64,000 bases of DNA. It comes from Sulfoacidibacillus ferrooxidans (GTDB taxonomy: Bacteria; Bacillota; Bacilli; Alicyclobacillales; SLC66). Both the position numbers and the translations under genes were made by a program. Of the stretch, positions 35,601 to 43,092 are shown piece after piece. Position 1 is the first letter of the stretch; each line of letters starts with the position of its first letter. The notes beneath the pieces were generated by a model, which did not search any database, was not told the DNA's origin, and saw nothing but the letters and a program-made list of their open reading frames with translations. Location of the stretch: positions 62,001 through 126,000 of the forward strand of contig NZ_JALBUF010000002.1 in NCBI RefSeq assembly GCF_022606465.1. Direction: 5' to 3'.

Positions 35601-36120
35601 TGTGAGTTCCTATGCTCTCTATCCACAAGTGTTCTTGGATTTTATGAAAGCACATGAACAGTATGGCGATGTATCAAAGCTTGACTCTGGCACCTTCTTT
35701 TATGGATTGCGTCCCGGTGAACAAGTAGAAGTGGAGATAGCGCCAGGTAAAACACTTATCATCAAGTTAATTTCTGTGTCTTCTGTACGTGCAGATGGGC
35801 ATCGCATCGTATTTTTTGAGTTAAATGGGCAACCTCGTGAAATTGAAGTGCTCGATAAGCAGGAAGCGCAAACTGTGGTGGGTCAGCGCAAAGCCAATCC
35901 ATCAGATGAACGCGAGGTCGGGGCTTCTATGTCAGGCACGGTTGTGAGTATTATGGTCGAAGTGGGGGATCAAGTGACTGCAGGTCAATTTCTTGTGGTG
36001 ACTGAGGCGATGAAGATGGAAATGCAAGTGCAAGCACCACACAGTGGGAAAATTAAAGAAATTGCTGTAAAGATAGGTGATCCTGTTCAGACCGGAGATC
36101 TTTTACTGCGCTTAGAGTAA
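32689..36120 (+). CDS. pyc: Pyruvate carboxylase
   Basis: Biotin enzyme of 1143 residues that converts pyruvate, bicarbonate and ATP to oxaloacetate, refilling the TCA cycle. The biotin carboxylase part is about 1-455 (VLVANRGEIAIRI at the start, GGGGRGMRVV, EVNPRIQVEHTVTE). The carboxyltransferase barrel starts about 530 (WLTDTTLRDAHQS), with metal-binding HLHTHDTA. The biotinyl domain ends the protein, with EAMKMEM giving the biotinylated Lys at about 1109. The single-chain form is that of Bacillus PycA. GTG 32689 follows GGGGG. A strong shared terminator at 36143 closes the gene. Confidence 0.97.
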   Translation: MAFRKVLVANRGEIAIRICRACTELGIRTVAIYAKEDSLSLHRYKADEAYLIGEGKGPIEAYLDIQEIIETAKRHGCDAVHPGYGFLSENAEFAQRCKDHGIQFIGPSPEHLDLFGNKVFARQAAVAAGVPIVPGLDHAISIDEAKAFAVKVGYPLMLKAISGGGGRGMRVVQSDEELADAFQRESSEAQTSFGAAQVYVEKLVRDPKHIEVQILGDQHGNLVHLYERDCSIQRRHQKVVEVAPSGLPDALRLEICETALKLMKEVGYTNAGTVEFLLGADGDYYFIEVNPRIQVEHTVTELITGIDLVQAQIIVAQGYPLSDERIGIHSEADIAVLGYAIQCRLTTEDPKNNFTPDTGRIVAYRPATGFGIRLDGGNGYSGARITPYYDSLLEKVSVWSLTFSGAVAKMSRALAEYRIRGVKTNIPFLENVIHHAQFQSGEYTVNMIENHPELFVFSKRQNRANRLLHYIAEVTVNGGEGVKPGVKKPHVEIPKQKNYGTSDPIPEGTRDIMRERGVDGLLQWMKDDGRVWLTDTTLRDAHQSLLATRMRTYDLLNISDVIAHEFPQLFSLEMWGGATFDTSMRFLKEDPWERLAQMRERIPNILFQMLLRGANAVGYRNYPDNVVTRFIDEAAVTGIDVFRIFDSLNWLPNMQLSIERVRMNGKIAEAAICYTGDILDASRTKFTLSYYVDLAKKLESSGAQILAIKDMAGLLKPYAAYQLVKVLKEHVGLPIHLHTHDTASTGVATIIKAVEAGLDIADVAIGSMSGLTSQPNSTAVTAALANSPRDTQVDLSKLADVSNYFASVREYYAPFESDARAGVLDVYEHEMPGGQYTNLQKQAESLGLGDRFDEVKRTYREVNDMLGDIVKVTPSSKMVGDFALFMVQNHLTSEELRKRAYDFDYPASVVDYFMGYMGQPPGGFPEWLQKAVLKDRTPFTVRPGTLLEAVDFDALTNELNSKIKRIITTRDVSSYALYPQVFLDFMKAHEQYGDVSKLDSGTFFYGLRPGEQVEVEIAPGKTLIIKLISVSSVRADGHRIVFFELNGQPREIEVLDKQEAQTVVGQRKANPSDEREVGASMSGTVVSIMVEVGDQVTAGQFLVVTEAMKMEMQVQAPHSGKIKEIAVKIGDPVQTGDLLLRLE

Positions 36121-36142
36121 CGAATTTTTTTAAAAAGGATAT

Positions 36143-36190
36143 AAAAACCGAGATGGATAAGAGAGTCATCTCTTATCCATCTCGGTTTTT
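36143..36190. terminator. Bidirectional terminator between pyc and the APC permease
   Basis: A 22-bp perfect stem (36143-36164 with 36169-36190), 4-base loop, A-tract at one foot and T-tract at the other. It serves both convergent genes. Confidence 0.93.
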
Positions 36191-36197
36191 AGTGTGT

Positions 36198-37784
36198 TTA
36201 GATGTTTACGGAAAAATCAACGTCTTCTTCCGTTTCTTCAAGTTGAAGGTCCGGTTTTTGCAATGCGCTGGCGATGCCCCAATAGTATGCTGCAAAGGAA
36301 ATGATGATCACCACGATCTGATCCCAAGGGTTAGAAAGAGCGCCTGTACCTCCAAAAGCTTTAGAGCCAAAATAAGAGAGACCAAACATGACAATGAAGT
36401 AAATTATTAGCCACCATGTCGACTTTAGTTGAGTACCAAGTGATATTTTATCGGTCGGCATCAATTTATTTAACAGCAAGTAAATAACAAAAACAATGAG
36501 CTGTGATCCGATGAGCCATGAATCAATACTCCATCTCGTCCAGTAGATAATGAGTGATGCGATGACAAAGGCGAGTGGTGCAATAACAGACATGCCACCT
36601 AGTCGAAATGGACGAATTAGATCTGGAGCTGTCTTACGAAATGCTGCAGCTGATACTGGTCCTATGATATAGGTCATGACTGTTGCCGATGAGACCACAC
36701 CTACTAATGTACCCCATGTCGGGAATGGCAAGGTCCAAAAGAGCGAAAGTAGAAATGAGAGCCATAGGGCAGGGCGAGGAACACCTGCTTTAGGACTAAC
36801 ACGAGTCATGACTTTGAAAAAGGTACCTGTTCGAGCCCAAGCAAACAATACACGCGCTGTAGAAGAAAGATAGATATTGGCTGTTCCGCTTGGCGAAATG
36901 ACCGCATCCGCGAATAAAATCGTACCTAGCCAACCCATGCCAAGCGCAATAGCTAAGTCAGCAAATGGGGCATTGTAGTTTAGGTTGACCCAACCCTTTG
37001 CTAATGCATCGGCAGGAACTGCACCAACAAACACGACTTGCAATAAAATATACAAAATTGCGCCAATTGAAATGGCTAAAATAATGGCAATTGGAACCGT
37101 GCGTTGAGGGTCTTTTGCTTCTCCTGCAAAATCAACTGCCTGGCGAAAACCAAGGAAGGCAAAAACAATACCTGCTGTAGATACTGCAGATTCAATACCC
37201 GTAAAGCCACCTGGTGCAAAGCCGTGAGAAGTAAAATTGCTAATATGGAAGTTTGTAAACAATACGATAATCGTTAAAGCCGGTACAACGAACTTAAGGG
37301 CTGTAATAAATGAGTTGATCTTCCCAAAAACATTGACACTCCAGTAGTTTACGAGAAAAAAGAATAATAGCAACAATGCTTGGATAAACCAACCGAGTGT
37401 TGTCGGGTTACCACTTGGTGTGCCGAGTGCCGTCCACCAATGTTGCGCGTATTGACGCATCGCTTCAGCTTCGATGCCAGCCACACTGGAGTATGAAATC
37501 AATGCCGCAAATCCCATCAGATAGCCGACGAGCGGTCCGTGTGAATAATCAGGATAGCGAATAATCCCTCCTGCTCTTGGCAGTGCACCACCGAGTTCAG
37601 CGTAGACAAGTCCAATCAGCATAACTGCAACTGCACCGATCAACCATGCAATCCAAGCGGACGGACCTGCATCTTGTGCACCTTGTTGTGCAGCAAATAG
37701 CCATCCAGATCCGATAATGGCTCCAAGTCCAAGGAATGTTAAATCTAATAAGGATAATTGCCGTTTTAGTTTGCCTTGTTGCAT
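36198..37784 (-). CDS. APC-superfamily amino acid permease
   Basis: Membrane transporter of 528 residues with about 12-14 hydrophobic segments. The first helix contains the APC helix-breaking motif GLGAIIGSGWLFA. VYAELGGALPRAGG and FLGFRQAVDFAGEAKDPQRTVP are further APC landmarks. The C-terminal tail is acidic (QLEETEEDVDF). ATG 37784 has AGGGGG just upstream; ATG 37817 lacks a site. The substrate cannot be assigned; relatives carry amino acids, polyamines or related amines. The gene has a leader of unknown length in the 37785-38027 region, in which I see no known riboswitch. Confidence 0.88.
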   Translation of the reverse strand: MQQGKLKRQLSLLDLTFLGLGAIIGSGWLFAAQQGAQDAGPSAWIAWLIGAVAVMLIGLVYAELGGALPRAGGIIRYPDYSHGPLVGYLMGFAALISYSSVAGIEAEAMRQYAQHWWTALGTPSGNPTTLGWFIQALLLLFFFLVNYWSVNVFGKINSFITALKFVVPALTIIVLFTNFHISNFTSHGFAPGGFTGIESAVSTAGIVFAFLGFRQAVDFAGEAKDPQRTVPIAIILAISIGAILYILLQVVFVGAVPADALAKGWVNLNYNAPFADLAIALGMGWLGTILFADAVISPSGTANIYLSSTARVLFAWARTGTFFKVMTRVSPKAGVPRPALWLSFLLSLFWTLPFPTWGTLVGVVSSATVMTYIIGPVSAAAFRKTAPDLIRPFRLGGMSVIAPLAFVIASLIIYWTRWSIDSWLIGSQLIVFVIYLLLNKLMPTDKISLGTQLKSTWWLIIYFIVMFGLSYFGSKAFGGTGALSNPWDQIVVIIISFAAYYWGIASALQKPDLQLEETEEDVDFSVNI

Positions 37785-38027
37785 TCGTTTACCCCCTAAG
37801 TACCCCATGTGATCCATCTTCTAAAGTCTAACAATCACTAAAGATAAAATAAAATATTCCGATTCTTAGCGTTCCACGTACCTGTTTACTACGTATTCCC
37901 CCTTTCACTACTATTTAGAAAATAGGCACCATAATCATTGAAACTTTCGGATTGTTAGGTACCTTTAAAATATATGTGTCATGATAACATAGAATTCTTT
38001 GCAAGTGTTAATGAAATCTCGCAAAAT
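37785..38027. other. Intergenic region between divergent APC permease and B12 operon
   Basis: AT-rich region without a convincing gene. It contains an imperfect inverted repeat aggcacc/ggtacct at about 37923-37962, which on the minus strand could form a hairpin with one G-T pair in the permease leader. I found no cobalamin, lysine, SAM, c-di-AMP or T-box consensus on either strand. Confidence 0.4.
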
Positions 38028-38056
38028 TTGTCGAGGAATGATGGTTTCCTCGACAA
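38028..38056. promoter_or_regulatory. Palindromic operator-like element over the -35 box of the B12 operon
   Basis: A perfect 11-bp inverted repeat ttgtcgaggaa/ttcctcgacaa with a 7-base spacer. Its right arm contains the -35 hexamer TCGACA, so a dimeric regulator bound here would block RNA polymerase. It lies upstream of the predicted transcription start, which argues against an RNA role. The regulator is unknown. Confidence 0.65.
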
Positions 38057-38078
38057 TCATCAAGAAAATAGCTATAAT
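38050..38078 (+). promoter_or_regulatory. Sigma-A promoter of the B12 uptake operon
   Basis: TCGACA (38050-38055), 17-base spacer and a perfect TATAAT (38073-38078). The predicted start near 38085 leaves a leader of about 120 bases before btuF. Confidence 0.75.
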
Positions 38079-38127
38079 TTAATAAAGTGCATGTCTGTAA
38101 CGGGCTTTTTAAGCACGTGGCTACTCG

Positions 38128-38156
38128 ACCGTCTGCGCATGAGCAGATGGTTTTTT
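38128..38156 (+). terminator. Terminator hairpin inside the leader of the B12 operon
   Basis: A 9-bp stem (38128-38136 with 38143-38151, one G-T wobble), 6-base loop, then six T. It lies between the promoter at 38050 and btuF at 38206, so it could attenuate the operon. No anti-terminator or known aptamer was recognised upstream. Confidence 0.65.
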
Positions 38157-38205
38157 ATGGTGCAGTACTATAAACATAGACGATCATCATCATGGAGGTT
38201 TTTTT

Positions 38206-39237
38206 GTGAAAAATAGGATGCGCATCGCTTCACTAAGTGTGACTACGTTACTTTTAGGAACAACACTACTTACTGGATGTGGAACTAGCAGTGCTAGTAG
38301 TACTTCAAGTACAGCGACATTAGCACCACAAAGTTCAAGTACCGGATCTAATTCATCCATAGCTATCCCTAAACATCTATCGTTTCCTATGACTGTTCAC
38401 GATGATACGGGACGAACAGTTGTGATACCAGCGAAACCTACGCATATTGTCTCACTTACATTAGGTACAGATGAGATTTTGCGCGCTCTTGTTCCCGCAA
38501 AAGAAATTAGCGGTGTTGACTATTTTGCAACGCAACCTATGTACTCTCACATTGTTTCCTATGTGGAGCGCCATCACTTGCGAGTTTTAGGGAGTGCACT
38601 TGGTGAACCGAGTGCAGAAACGCTAGTGGCAATACATCCAGATCTGATATTGGCTGCTGATTATGATAGTCCAAAATTGATCAGTCAACTTCAACATGTC
38701 GGGATACCGACATATGAATTTACTACATTTAACTCCATCCATAGTATTGAATCGCATATTTTAACTATTGGAAAGCTTGTTGGGGAGGAACCTAAAGCCA
38801 TATCGGTCGTTTCTCAAATGGAAAATACACTAGAAAAATTGCAAAGTTCACAACCAAAGAAAAAGCTTTCCGTCCTCTACTACACAAACTATCAAGGAAC
38901 GATTAGCATTGCTGGATCAAACACGACTGCCAATAGTGTGATTCGCGCAGCAGGTGGCGTCAATGTTGCCGCAAATGTGAGCGGATGGCCTGTCGTCTCA
39001 GCAGAAAAAATACTTGCATATAATCCTGATGTCATCTTGATACCCAATGACTCTGGGTCGGCTCAGTTGCAATTAAAAGCGTTTTTGGATAACCCGATAT
39101 TTCAAGGGATGAAGGCAGTGCGGGAACACCATGTGTACACCGTTTCAGATGGCAATTTATCTGCAGTTAGTCAGTATGTCGTACTTGGTGTCGAGGATGT
39201 GCAACAGGTGCTATTACGAGCCACTCATGGTGCATAA
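38206..39237 (+). CDS. btuF: Corrinoid ABC transporter substrate-binding lipoprotein (BtuF-like)
   Basis: Helical-backbone (cluster A) binding protein of 343 residues. The lipoprotein signal ends in LTGC (Cys at about 25) followed by a Ser/Thr-rich linker. The Peripla_BP_2 fold is shown by HIVSLTLGTDEILRALVP, ETLVAIHPDLILAADYD, AAGGVNVAA and ILAYNPDVILIPN. Sequence alone would allow siderophores as ligand; the downstream cobU-cobS-cobC-cobT/bluB genes make cobinamide or cobalamin the likely one. GTG 38206 has GGAGG eight bases upstream. Its stop overlaps btuC. Confidence 0.85.
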   Translation: MKNRMRIASLSVTTLLLGTTLLTGCGTSSASSTSSTATLAPQSSSTGSNSSIAIPKHLSFPMTVHDDTGRTVVIPAKPTHIVSLTLGTDEILRALVPAKEISGVDYFATQPMYSHIVSYVERHHLRVLGSALGEPSAETLVAIHPDLILAADYDSPKLISQLQHVGIPTYEFTTFNSIHSIESHILTIGKLVGEEPKAISVVSQMENTLEKLQSSQPKKKLSVLYYTNYQGTISIAGSNTTANSVIRAAGGVNVAANVSGWPVVSAEKILAYNPDVILIPNDSGSAQLQLKAFLDNPIFQGMKAVREHHVYTVSDGNLSAVSQYVVLGVEDVQQVLLRATHGA

Positions 39238-40246
39238 CCAACTGGTATCAGACCATGTGAAGCGTGTGCCCTGGCTACTGATCTTTGGCTTGTTCGCACT
39301 ACTCGCCGCTCTCATTGGCGTTATGCAGGGTCCTGTGCATGTTAGCGCACAGGACGTGCTTCGTGCATTACTCCATCCGCATTCAGATCGCACAAATACG
39401 ATTATTGTAACTGCCATTAGAGAGCCGAGAGTATTGTGTGCGGGCTTAGTCGGAGCTGCTCTATCCGTTTCAGGAGTTATTGTACAGGCGGTCTTTAAAA
39501 ACCCGATGGCTGACCCCGGAATTATCGGAGTATCAGCGGGTGGTGCCATGGGTGCGGTGATTGCACTCGCCTTATCACTCGCTGTTTTACAGCCTTTGTG
39601 GCTTCCTGCAGCAGCTTTTCTTGGGGCGGGAGTGGCTGTCGTAATTGTTTATACATTGGCTACGAAAAGTGGAAGAACATCGCTAATTGGCGTTTTACTT
39701 GCGGGAATGGTTGTCAGTTCAATGCTTGACGCAGGAGTGTCACTCATTCTTTCTTTTTCAAATAACGATCAGATGAGAAGTATCGTTTTTTGGTTGATGG
39801 GCAGTTTTAATGGCGATGGGTGGACACAAGTAAGAATTGTGATAGTACCAGTTGTTTTTGGGATTGCAGTTGCATTTACATTGACTCGTGAACTTGATTT
39901 GTTACAGCTTGGGGAAGAAAATGCCCACTCCAGTGGTGTGCGGGTAGAGTTTACTAAACGCCTGATGTTAGCCCTTGTTGCACTGATGACAGGAGCATCT
40001 GTTGCGGTTAGTGGAACTATCGCATTTGTAGGCCTCATTGTTCCGCATATGGTTCGCTCTCTAGTGGGCCCTAGTCATCGGCTTGTGTTACCTGGATCTG
40101 CACTGCTTGGTGCGGGATTGCTCATCGTGGCAGATACGGTAGGGAGATCGCTGATTTCTAATTTTGAAATTAATGTTGGAATTATCACTTCATTTTTAGG
40201 CGGTCCATTTTTTCTCTATCTACTCATGCGTACTAAATTGTTGTAG
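39227..40246 (+). CDS. btuC: Corrinoid ABC transporter permease (BtuC/FecCD family)
   Basis: Membrane permease of 339 residues with about ten hydrophobic segments. FecCD family blocks are REPRVLCAGLVGAALSVSGVIVQ, NPMADPGIIGVSAGGAMGAV, and GTIAFVGLIVPHMVRSLVGPSHR (parts). ATG 39227 overlaps the btuF stop by 11 bp with a weak ribosome site, so translational coupling is likely. BtuD, the matching ATPase, follows after 37 bp. Confidence 0.88.
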   Translation: MVHNQLVSDHVKRVPWLLIFGLFALLAALIGVMQGPVHVSAQDVLRALLHPHSDRTNTIIVTAIREPRVLCAGLVGAALSVSGVIVQAVFKNPMADPGIIGVSAGGAMGAVIALALSLAVLQPLWLPAAAFLGAGVAVVIVYTLATKSGRTSLIGVLLAGMVVSSMLDAGVSLILSFSNNDQMRSIVFWLMGSFNGDGWTQVRIVIVPVVFGIAVAFTLTRELDLLQLGEENAHSSGVRVEFTKRLMLALVALMTGASVAVSGTIAFVGLIVPHMVRSLVGPSHRLVLPGSALLGAGLLIVADTVGRSLISNFEINVGIITSFLGGPFFLYLLMRTKLL

Positions 40247-40283
40247 AGTGAGTGATAGAGGTCAGACATGGTAGGGTGAACTG

Positions 40284-41036
40284 ATGCACGTATTGTCTTG
40301 TGAAGATTTGAGTCTTATACCGCGGATTCATCACATATCATGTCATCTTTCCCAAGGAGAAATGGTAGCACTGATTGGTCCAAACGGCGCTGGTAAAAGT
40401 ACACTTCTAAAATTAATTGCGGGAGTGATACAGCCTACATCTGGTGCTATTTCTATAGCGGGAGAGAATGGCAGAAAACTCACTGCAAAAAAGCGGGCGC
40501 AAATTCTTGGTTACTTGCCACAACAGACAGTCATTGATGTTGGATATTCTGTAGCTGATGTTGTAGCGATGGGGTTTTACGCGCGTTTACGCCACGGATT
40601 TGCAGATGAACTTGATGCCATTTTAGAGAAGACTGGGTTAGGTTCTCTGCGCGATCGTGATATACGTTCACTTTCTGGCGGTGAGAGGCAACGTGTGTTA
40701 TTAGGCAAGGTGCTAGCGCAAGATGCTCCGCTTCTTTTACTGGATGAACCTGTGACTGGGTTAGATGTACGCTATCAAGTAGAATTACTTGAACTAAGTA
40801 AGGCATTGGTGGCTGAAGGTAAGACGATCTTAGTCACACTGCATGATTTGGAGCAAGTAGTACGTTATGCCACTCGCGTGATGGTTATTCATGAGGGGTT
40901 ACTTGTGGCGCAAGGCGATCCTTTACAAGTACTCACAGATCAGTTGATGGAAAAGGTATTTGGCGTACGCGTGAGTAGCTTTCCTGATCCTGTGACAGGT
41001 CATCCACGACTTTCTATGGTGAGTATGTCAGTGTGA
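40284..41036 (+). CDS. btuD: Corrinoid ABC transporter ATP-binding protein (BtuD-like)
   Basis: ATPase of 250 residues with Walker A GPNGAGKST (about 33-41), Q-loop (YLPQQT), signature LSGGERQRV, Walker B LLLLDEPVTGLD and switch His TLHDLEQV. It is typical of FecE/BtuD ATPases and completes the importer with btuF and btuC. ATG 40284 has TAGGGTGAA upstream. CobU follows after 31 bp. Confidence 0.87.
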   Translation: MHVLSCEDLSLIPRIHHISCHLSQGEMVALIGPNGAGKSTLLKLIAGVIQPTSGAISIAGENGRKLTAKKRAQILGYLPQQTVIDVGYSVADVVAMGFYARLRHGFADELDAILEKTGLGSLRDRDIRSLSGGERQRVLLGKVLAQDAPLLLLDEPVTGLDVRYQVELLELSKALVAEGKTILVTLHDLEQVVRYATRVMVIHEGLLVAQGDPLQVLTDQLMEKVFGVRVSSFPDPVTGHPRLSMVSMSV

Positions 41037-41067
41037 TCACATGTGTGAGTATGAGGGGAGTGATGAC

Positions 41068-41649
41068 ATGCACTTGGTGTTAGGTGGTGCGCGTAGTGGT
41101 AAGACAGCGTATGCAGAGCAAGTAGCATTGACGAAGGCTCATTTTTTGCAAGTACCTGTTACCTATGTGGCTACCGGTGTAGCAATGGATGATGAAATGG
41201 CCATGCGGATTGAACGACATCGCACTCTTCGCGATAAAGAATTTCAGTTAGTTGAATGTCCGCGAAATCTCGATAAAGAGGTGGCAGCGCTTGATCCCAA
41301 ACGTTCTGGTGTCTTATTAATTGATTGCCTCTCTACATATCTTGGCACAGCAAGCTTTGACGGCTTAGAATCAGTTCCAGAAGAACAACTGTTTTCAATA
41401 ATGATGAAACTGCTTGAATCGTTACAAGAGTACCCATGGCCTGTTATTATAGTGTCTAATGAAGTAGGGATGGGAATTGTTCCGTTATATGAAAGTGCCC
41501 GCGTGTATCGCGATGTGCTTGGTCGAGCCAATGCGAGTTTTGCAAACAGAGCAACGGATGTCACATGGATGATGGCCGGAATGGCAGTTGCGCTAAAGCG
41601 CGACGGAACGTTATCGCCATTTTGTGAATTATGGCCAGAGCGTAGGTGA
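41068..41649 (+). CDS. cobU: Adenosylcobinamide kinase / adenosylcobinamide-phosphate guanylyltransferase
   Basis: Bifunctional enzyme activating the side chain of cobinamide to AdoCbi-GDP. The 193 residues start with LVLGGARSGKTAYAE (P-loop). The motif ERHRTLRD holds the His that is guanylylated in this family, and LLIDCLSTYLG and VSNEVGMGIVP follow. ATG 41068 follows GAGGGGAG; ATG 41041 lies upstream without a site. The next gene is cobS, 4 bp after the stop. Confidence 0.94.
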   Translation: MHLVLGGARSGKTAYAEQVALTKAHFLQVPVTYVATGVAMDDEMAMRIERHRTLRDKEFQLVECPRNLDKEVAALDPKRSGVLLIDCLSTYLGTASFDGLESVPEEQLFSIMMKLLESLQEYPWPVIIVSNEVGMGIVPLYESARVYRDVLGRANASFANRATDVTWMMAGMAVALKRDGTLSPFCELWPERR

Positions 41650-41653
41650 GGGA

Positions 41654-42418
41654 ATGTTAGATGCATTTTACCGGCAAGCCAAAGCGTTTGTGCTGGCAGT
41701 GCAATTTTTAACCCGGTTTCCTGCACCGCGAATTGCTGATGTGGATGAAGAAGATGTCAACCGCAGCTATGCGTATTATCCATTAGTCGGAGTAATGCTC
41801 GGGGCAACGTATGCTTTGTTTGCGCTCATTATACATATTTTGTACGCTTCGTCTTTGCTGATGGCCGTTTTGTTGGTTGCTGTGCAGCTGTATTTTACTG
41901 GCGGATTGCATATGGATGGCCTGATGGATACGGCAGATGGCATGCTAAGTTATCGTTCGAGAGAAGAAGTCTTGACGATTATGAAAGATAGTAGAGTAGG
42001 GGCTATGGGGGTTATTGTTTTTGCTGTTTCGTTTTTACTTCGGATCGCAGTCTACGATTCTTTACCTCTCTATAAGCTGGTAGCTTTGCTCTTTGTGACA
42101 CCTGTGGCATCTCGTTCTGTACTGCTTGTATTGTTTCGGTTTACGCGTCCTGCTAGAACACGTGGATTAGGGCAACATGCGATCGGTAAAACGAGACTAG
42201 CTACGCTTGTATGGGCAAATAGCATCGCTATCTTACTTGTAGCTTTGTTGCTTAAAGAGATCGGTATTATGGCTATGATTGTGGGTATTTTAGTGGTCAT
42301 TCGATTGATTCGCTCGTGTAATCGTCGGTTGGGTGGGATGACTGGTGATACATTTGGCGCTGCCGTTGAAATTCTCGAAGGCGTAGTGGCACTCGTTTTT
42401 GCTATGCGTACGTTTTGA
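41654..42418 (+). CDS. cobS: Adenosylcobinamide-GDP ribazoletransferase (cobalamin synthase)
   Basis: Integral membrane enzyme that joins AdoCbi-GDP with alpha-ribazole or its phosphate. It has 254 residues, with five or six hydrophobic segments. Conserved blocks are AVQFLTRFPAP at the N-terminus, GGLHMDGLMDTADG (metal-binding Asp/His), KDSRVGAMGV, and GGMTGDTFGA near the C-terminus. ATG 41654 is preceded by TAGGTGAGGG overlapping the cobU stop. Confidence 0.95.
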   Translation: MLDAFYRQAKAFVLAVQFLTRFPAPRIADVDEEDVNRSYAYYPLVGVMLGATYALFALIIHILYASSLLMAVLLVAVQLYFTGGLHMDGLMDTADGMLSYRSREEVLTIMKDSRVGAMGVIVFAVSFLLRIAVYDSLPLYKLVALLFVTPVASRSVLLVLFRFTRPARTRGLGQHAIGKTRLATLVWANSIAILLVALLLKEIGIMAMIVGILVVIRLIRSCNRRLGGMTGDTFGAAVEILEGVVALVFAMRTF

Positions 42419-42430
42419 GGGGATAACGAC

Positions 42431-43036
42431 ATGCCATCACACGTTATTTTTGTTCGCCACGCCCAAACAGTAGATAATGTACAAAAACGGTATCTAGGAC
42501 ACCGGGATTCACCACTTAGTGCACTTGGCAAGTGGCAAGAAGAACGCATACTTGATTTGTTGTATACAGAAACAATTGATGCGGTCTTTGGGAGTGACTT
42601 ACTACGCGCAGCAAGTCTTGCGCAGCGTATCGCACATGATCACCATGTGAAAGCACAATTGACTCCAGATTTGCGTGAAATGAACTTTGGTGTATTTGAA
42701 GGGTTAACTTATGCTGAGGTGATGTCACGCTACAGTGAGTGTGCTACAGCTTTTTATGATGATTCGCTTCATATGGCACCACCTAGTGGAGAAACAGGAC
42801 TGCAAGTGCTTTCGCGAGTACTTCGTTTTGTCAAAGAGCAGTTTTTTTTATCCATTCGCGATCATACAGAGTTAACGCAAACGGTTGTGGTGGTGACACA
42901 TGGAGGGCCACTACGCCTTTTATTGGCAACCCTTATGTATAATGATCCAACTCGTCATTGGGAGATTAACGTCGATCATGGGTCAATTGTACGCTGTGCA
43001 GTTTCTGATAAAAATGAATGGTCAGTTTGTTTGTAA
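42431..43036 (+). CDS. cobC: Alpha-ribazole phosphatase, histidine phosphatase family
   Basis: 201 residues of the phosphoglycerate mutase-like fold. The catalytic motif is VRHAQT (His nucleophile; the usual RHG reads RHA), with GHRDSPLS, Asp/Arg in FGSDLLRAASLA, the acid EMNFGVFEG and the second His in VVTHGG. On sequence alone it is a generic histidine phosphatase. The position between cobS and cobT supports dephosphorylation of alpha-ribazole phosphate or cobalamin phosphate. Confidence 0.85.
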   Translation: MPSHVIFVRHAQTVDNVQKRYLGHRDSPLSALGKWQEERILDLLYTETIDAVFGSDLLRAASLAQRIAHDHHVKAQLTPDLREMNFGVFEGLTYAEVMSRYSECATAFYDDSLHMAPPSGETGLQVLSRVLRFVKEQFFLSIRDHTELTQTVVVVTHGGPLRLLLATLMYNDPTRHWEINVDHGSIVRCAVSDKNEWSVCL

Positions 43037-43040
43037 CGAT

Positions 43041-43069
43041 ATCCTGATGTACACAGTTCACATCAGGAT
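43041..43069 (+). other. Hairpin in front of the cobT-bluB fusion gene
   Basis: A 10-bp perfect stem atcctgatgt/acatcaggat with a 9-base loop, no T run. It ends 3 bases before a possible start at 43072 and 24 bases before ATG 43093. It could limit initiation or protect the upstream message. Confidence 0.5.
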
Positions 43070-43092
43070 GCATGAGGGATGGGGGACATAGG

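Noticed and set aside
37960-38205. Cobalamin riboswitch expected before the btu operon
   Set aside because: The conserved B12-box and core motifs could not be found; the hairpin there is a plain terminator. A covariance-model scan would be decisive.
38092-38216. Possible leader peptide starting ATG 38092 before btuF
   Set aside because: No Shine-Dalgarno sequence, no informative codon run, and it reads through the terminator hairpin into btuF.
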